Source: Paramecium sonneborni
Taxonomy: Eukaryota > Ciliophora > Oligohymenophorea > Peniculida > Parameciidae
Direction: 5' to 3'
Length of the DNA: 64,000 nt
NCBI GenBank assembly: GCA_905182985.1
Contig: CAJJDN010000035.1
Coordinates: forward strand, 542,645 to 606,644
Shown here: in pieces, positions 63,641 through 64,000 of the stretch
Numbering within the stretch: position 1 is the stretch's first letter
Layout of the letters: each line of letters begins with the position of its first letter
Program-made: the position numbers and the translations under genes
Notes under the pieces: model-generated
What the model saw: the letters and a program-made list of their open reading frames with translations, nothing else
Database searches by the model: none
What the model was told of the DNA's origin: nothing

Positions 63641-64000
63641 TCATAACATTTAATCTAAAGCTTTTATAGCTTGTTTTCTTTTAAGTGGTGCATTATATGG
63701 ATTTAAATCAAGTTCTTATTTACGTTCTTTTTATTTATTTTTTCCTAATTGTTTCTAAAATTAATCCTCATCAAATTAATATTGATATTTTTTTTTTTCC
63801 TCCTTTAATTACTTTTCAGTTAATTCTTTCTTTTATTTCTAAACTTTCTCATTCTTAAAAATCACTTAAGCATATAATAATGTATTTAAAGTGCAATTAT
63901 TAGATTATTGTTAATTCAATGAAGAAATAGGTAATTAGCATCTTTATCTTAAATTGTTCTATTCATCTATTTCTTATGAATTATATTTTTCTTTGTATAC
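63641..64000 (-). CDS. Unknown protein, C-terminal part (runs off the window)
   Basis: Open minus-strand frame from the window edge: SQEIDEQNNLRQRCQLPISS, an Asn/Gln-rich linker, then a charged helix KVQKQKKELTEKQLKEEKKK and YQFDEDQFQKQLGKNKQKER. It closes with LDLNPYNAPLKRKQAIKALD, QML and TGA at 63641-63643. The lysine-rich helix suggests a nucleic-acid-binding or ribosome-associated protein, but no family is recognised. The 5' end is beyond base 64000. Confidence 0.6.

Overview
The window reads as a ciliate somatic (macronuclear) chromosome, most likely from Paramecium or a close relative. TAA and TAG run in frame through every recognisable gene and stand where families have Gln, while TGA ends the genes. 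Introns are tiny (about 18-35 nt, GT...AG). Base composition is very AT-rich, and genes are packed on both strands with gaps often under 100 bp. Almost no tool assuming the standard code would find these genes; all coordinates below assume the ciliate nuclear code (TGA the only stop) and hand-removed micro-introns.

Layout. 1-6862 (+): 3' part of the IFT (cytoplasmic-2) dynein heavy chain. 7215-8578 (-): mitochondrial DnaJ. 8834-11564 (-): guanylate-binding-protein-like GTPase with a coiled-coil tail. 12018-13606 (+): Pumilio-type RNA-binding protein. 13722-14964 (-): class II DAHP synthase. 15862-18170 (+): protein of ten tandem MORN-like units, most still carrying micro-introns. 19144-25731: an unknown protein, a Ser/Thr kinase, another unknown, an SKP1-like protein, a CCCH zinc-finger protein and a multipass membrane protein. 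25958-30447 (-): a small membrane protein and a long coiled-coil protein. 30697-33861 (+): ULK-like kinase and a PX-BAR sorting nexin. 33154-35470: an exact 1,158-bp direct duplication around a single N, best read as an unmerged contig overlap. 34993-36021 (-): unknown protein.

36357-47452 (+): a run of a WD40 protein, a cyclic-nucleotide phosphodiesterase and a giant guanylyl cyclase fused to a P4-ATPase-like domain. 47524-56749 (-): a PTB-like RRM protein, a coiled-coil protein, nucleolar Noc2, an unknown helical membrane protein and a membrane-anchored pepsin-like protein with altered catalytic motifs. 57848-61134 (+): a channel-like protein with a cyclic-nucleotide-binding domain. 61169-62654: an ankyrin/EF-hand protein back to back with a Rab GTPase. 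63249-63619: a disrupted gene. 63641-64000 (-): a gene running off the window.

Ciliary and cyclic-nucleotide themes recur: IFT dynein, guanylyl cyclase directly behind a phosphodiesterase, and a CNBD channel-like protein about 10 kb further on. The rest is ordinary housekeeping and trafficking. Exon borders were inferred by eye, so start codons and small exons are less certain than the gene identities.
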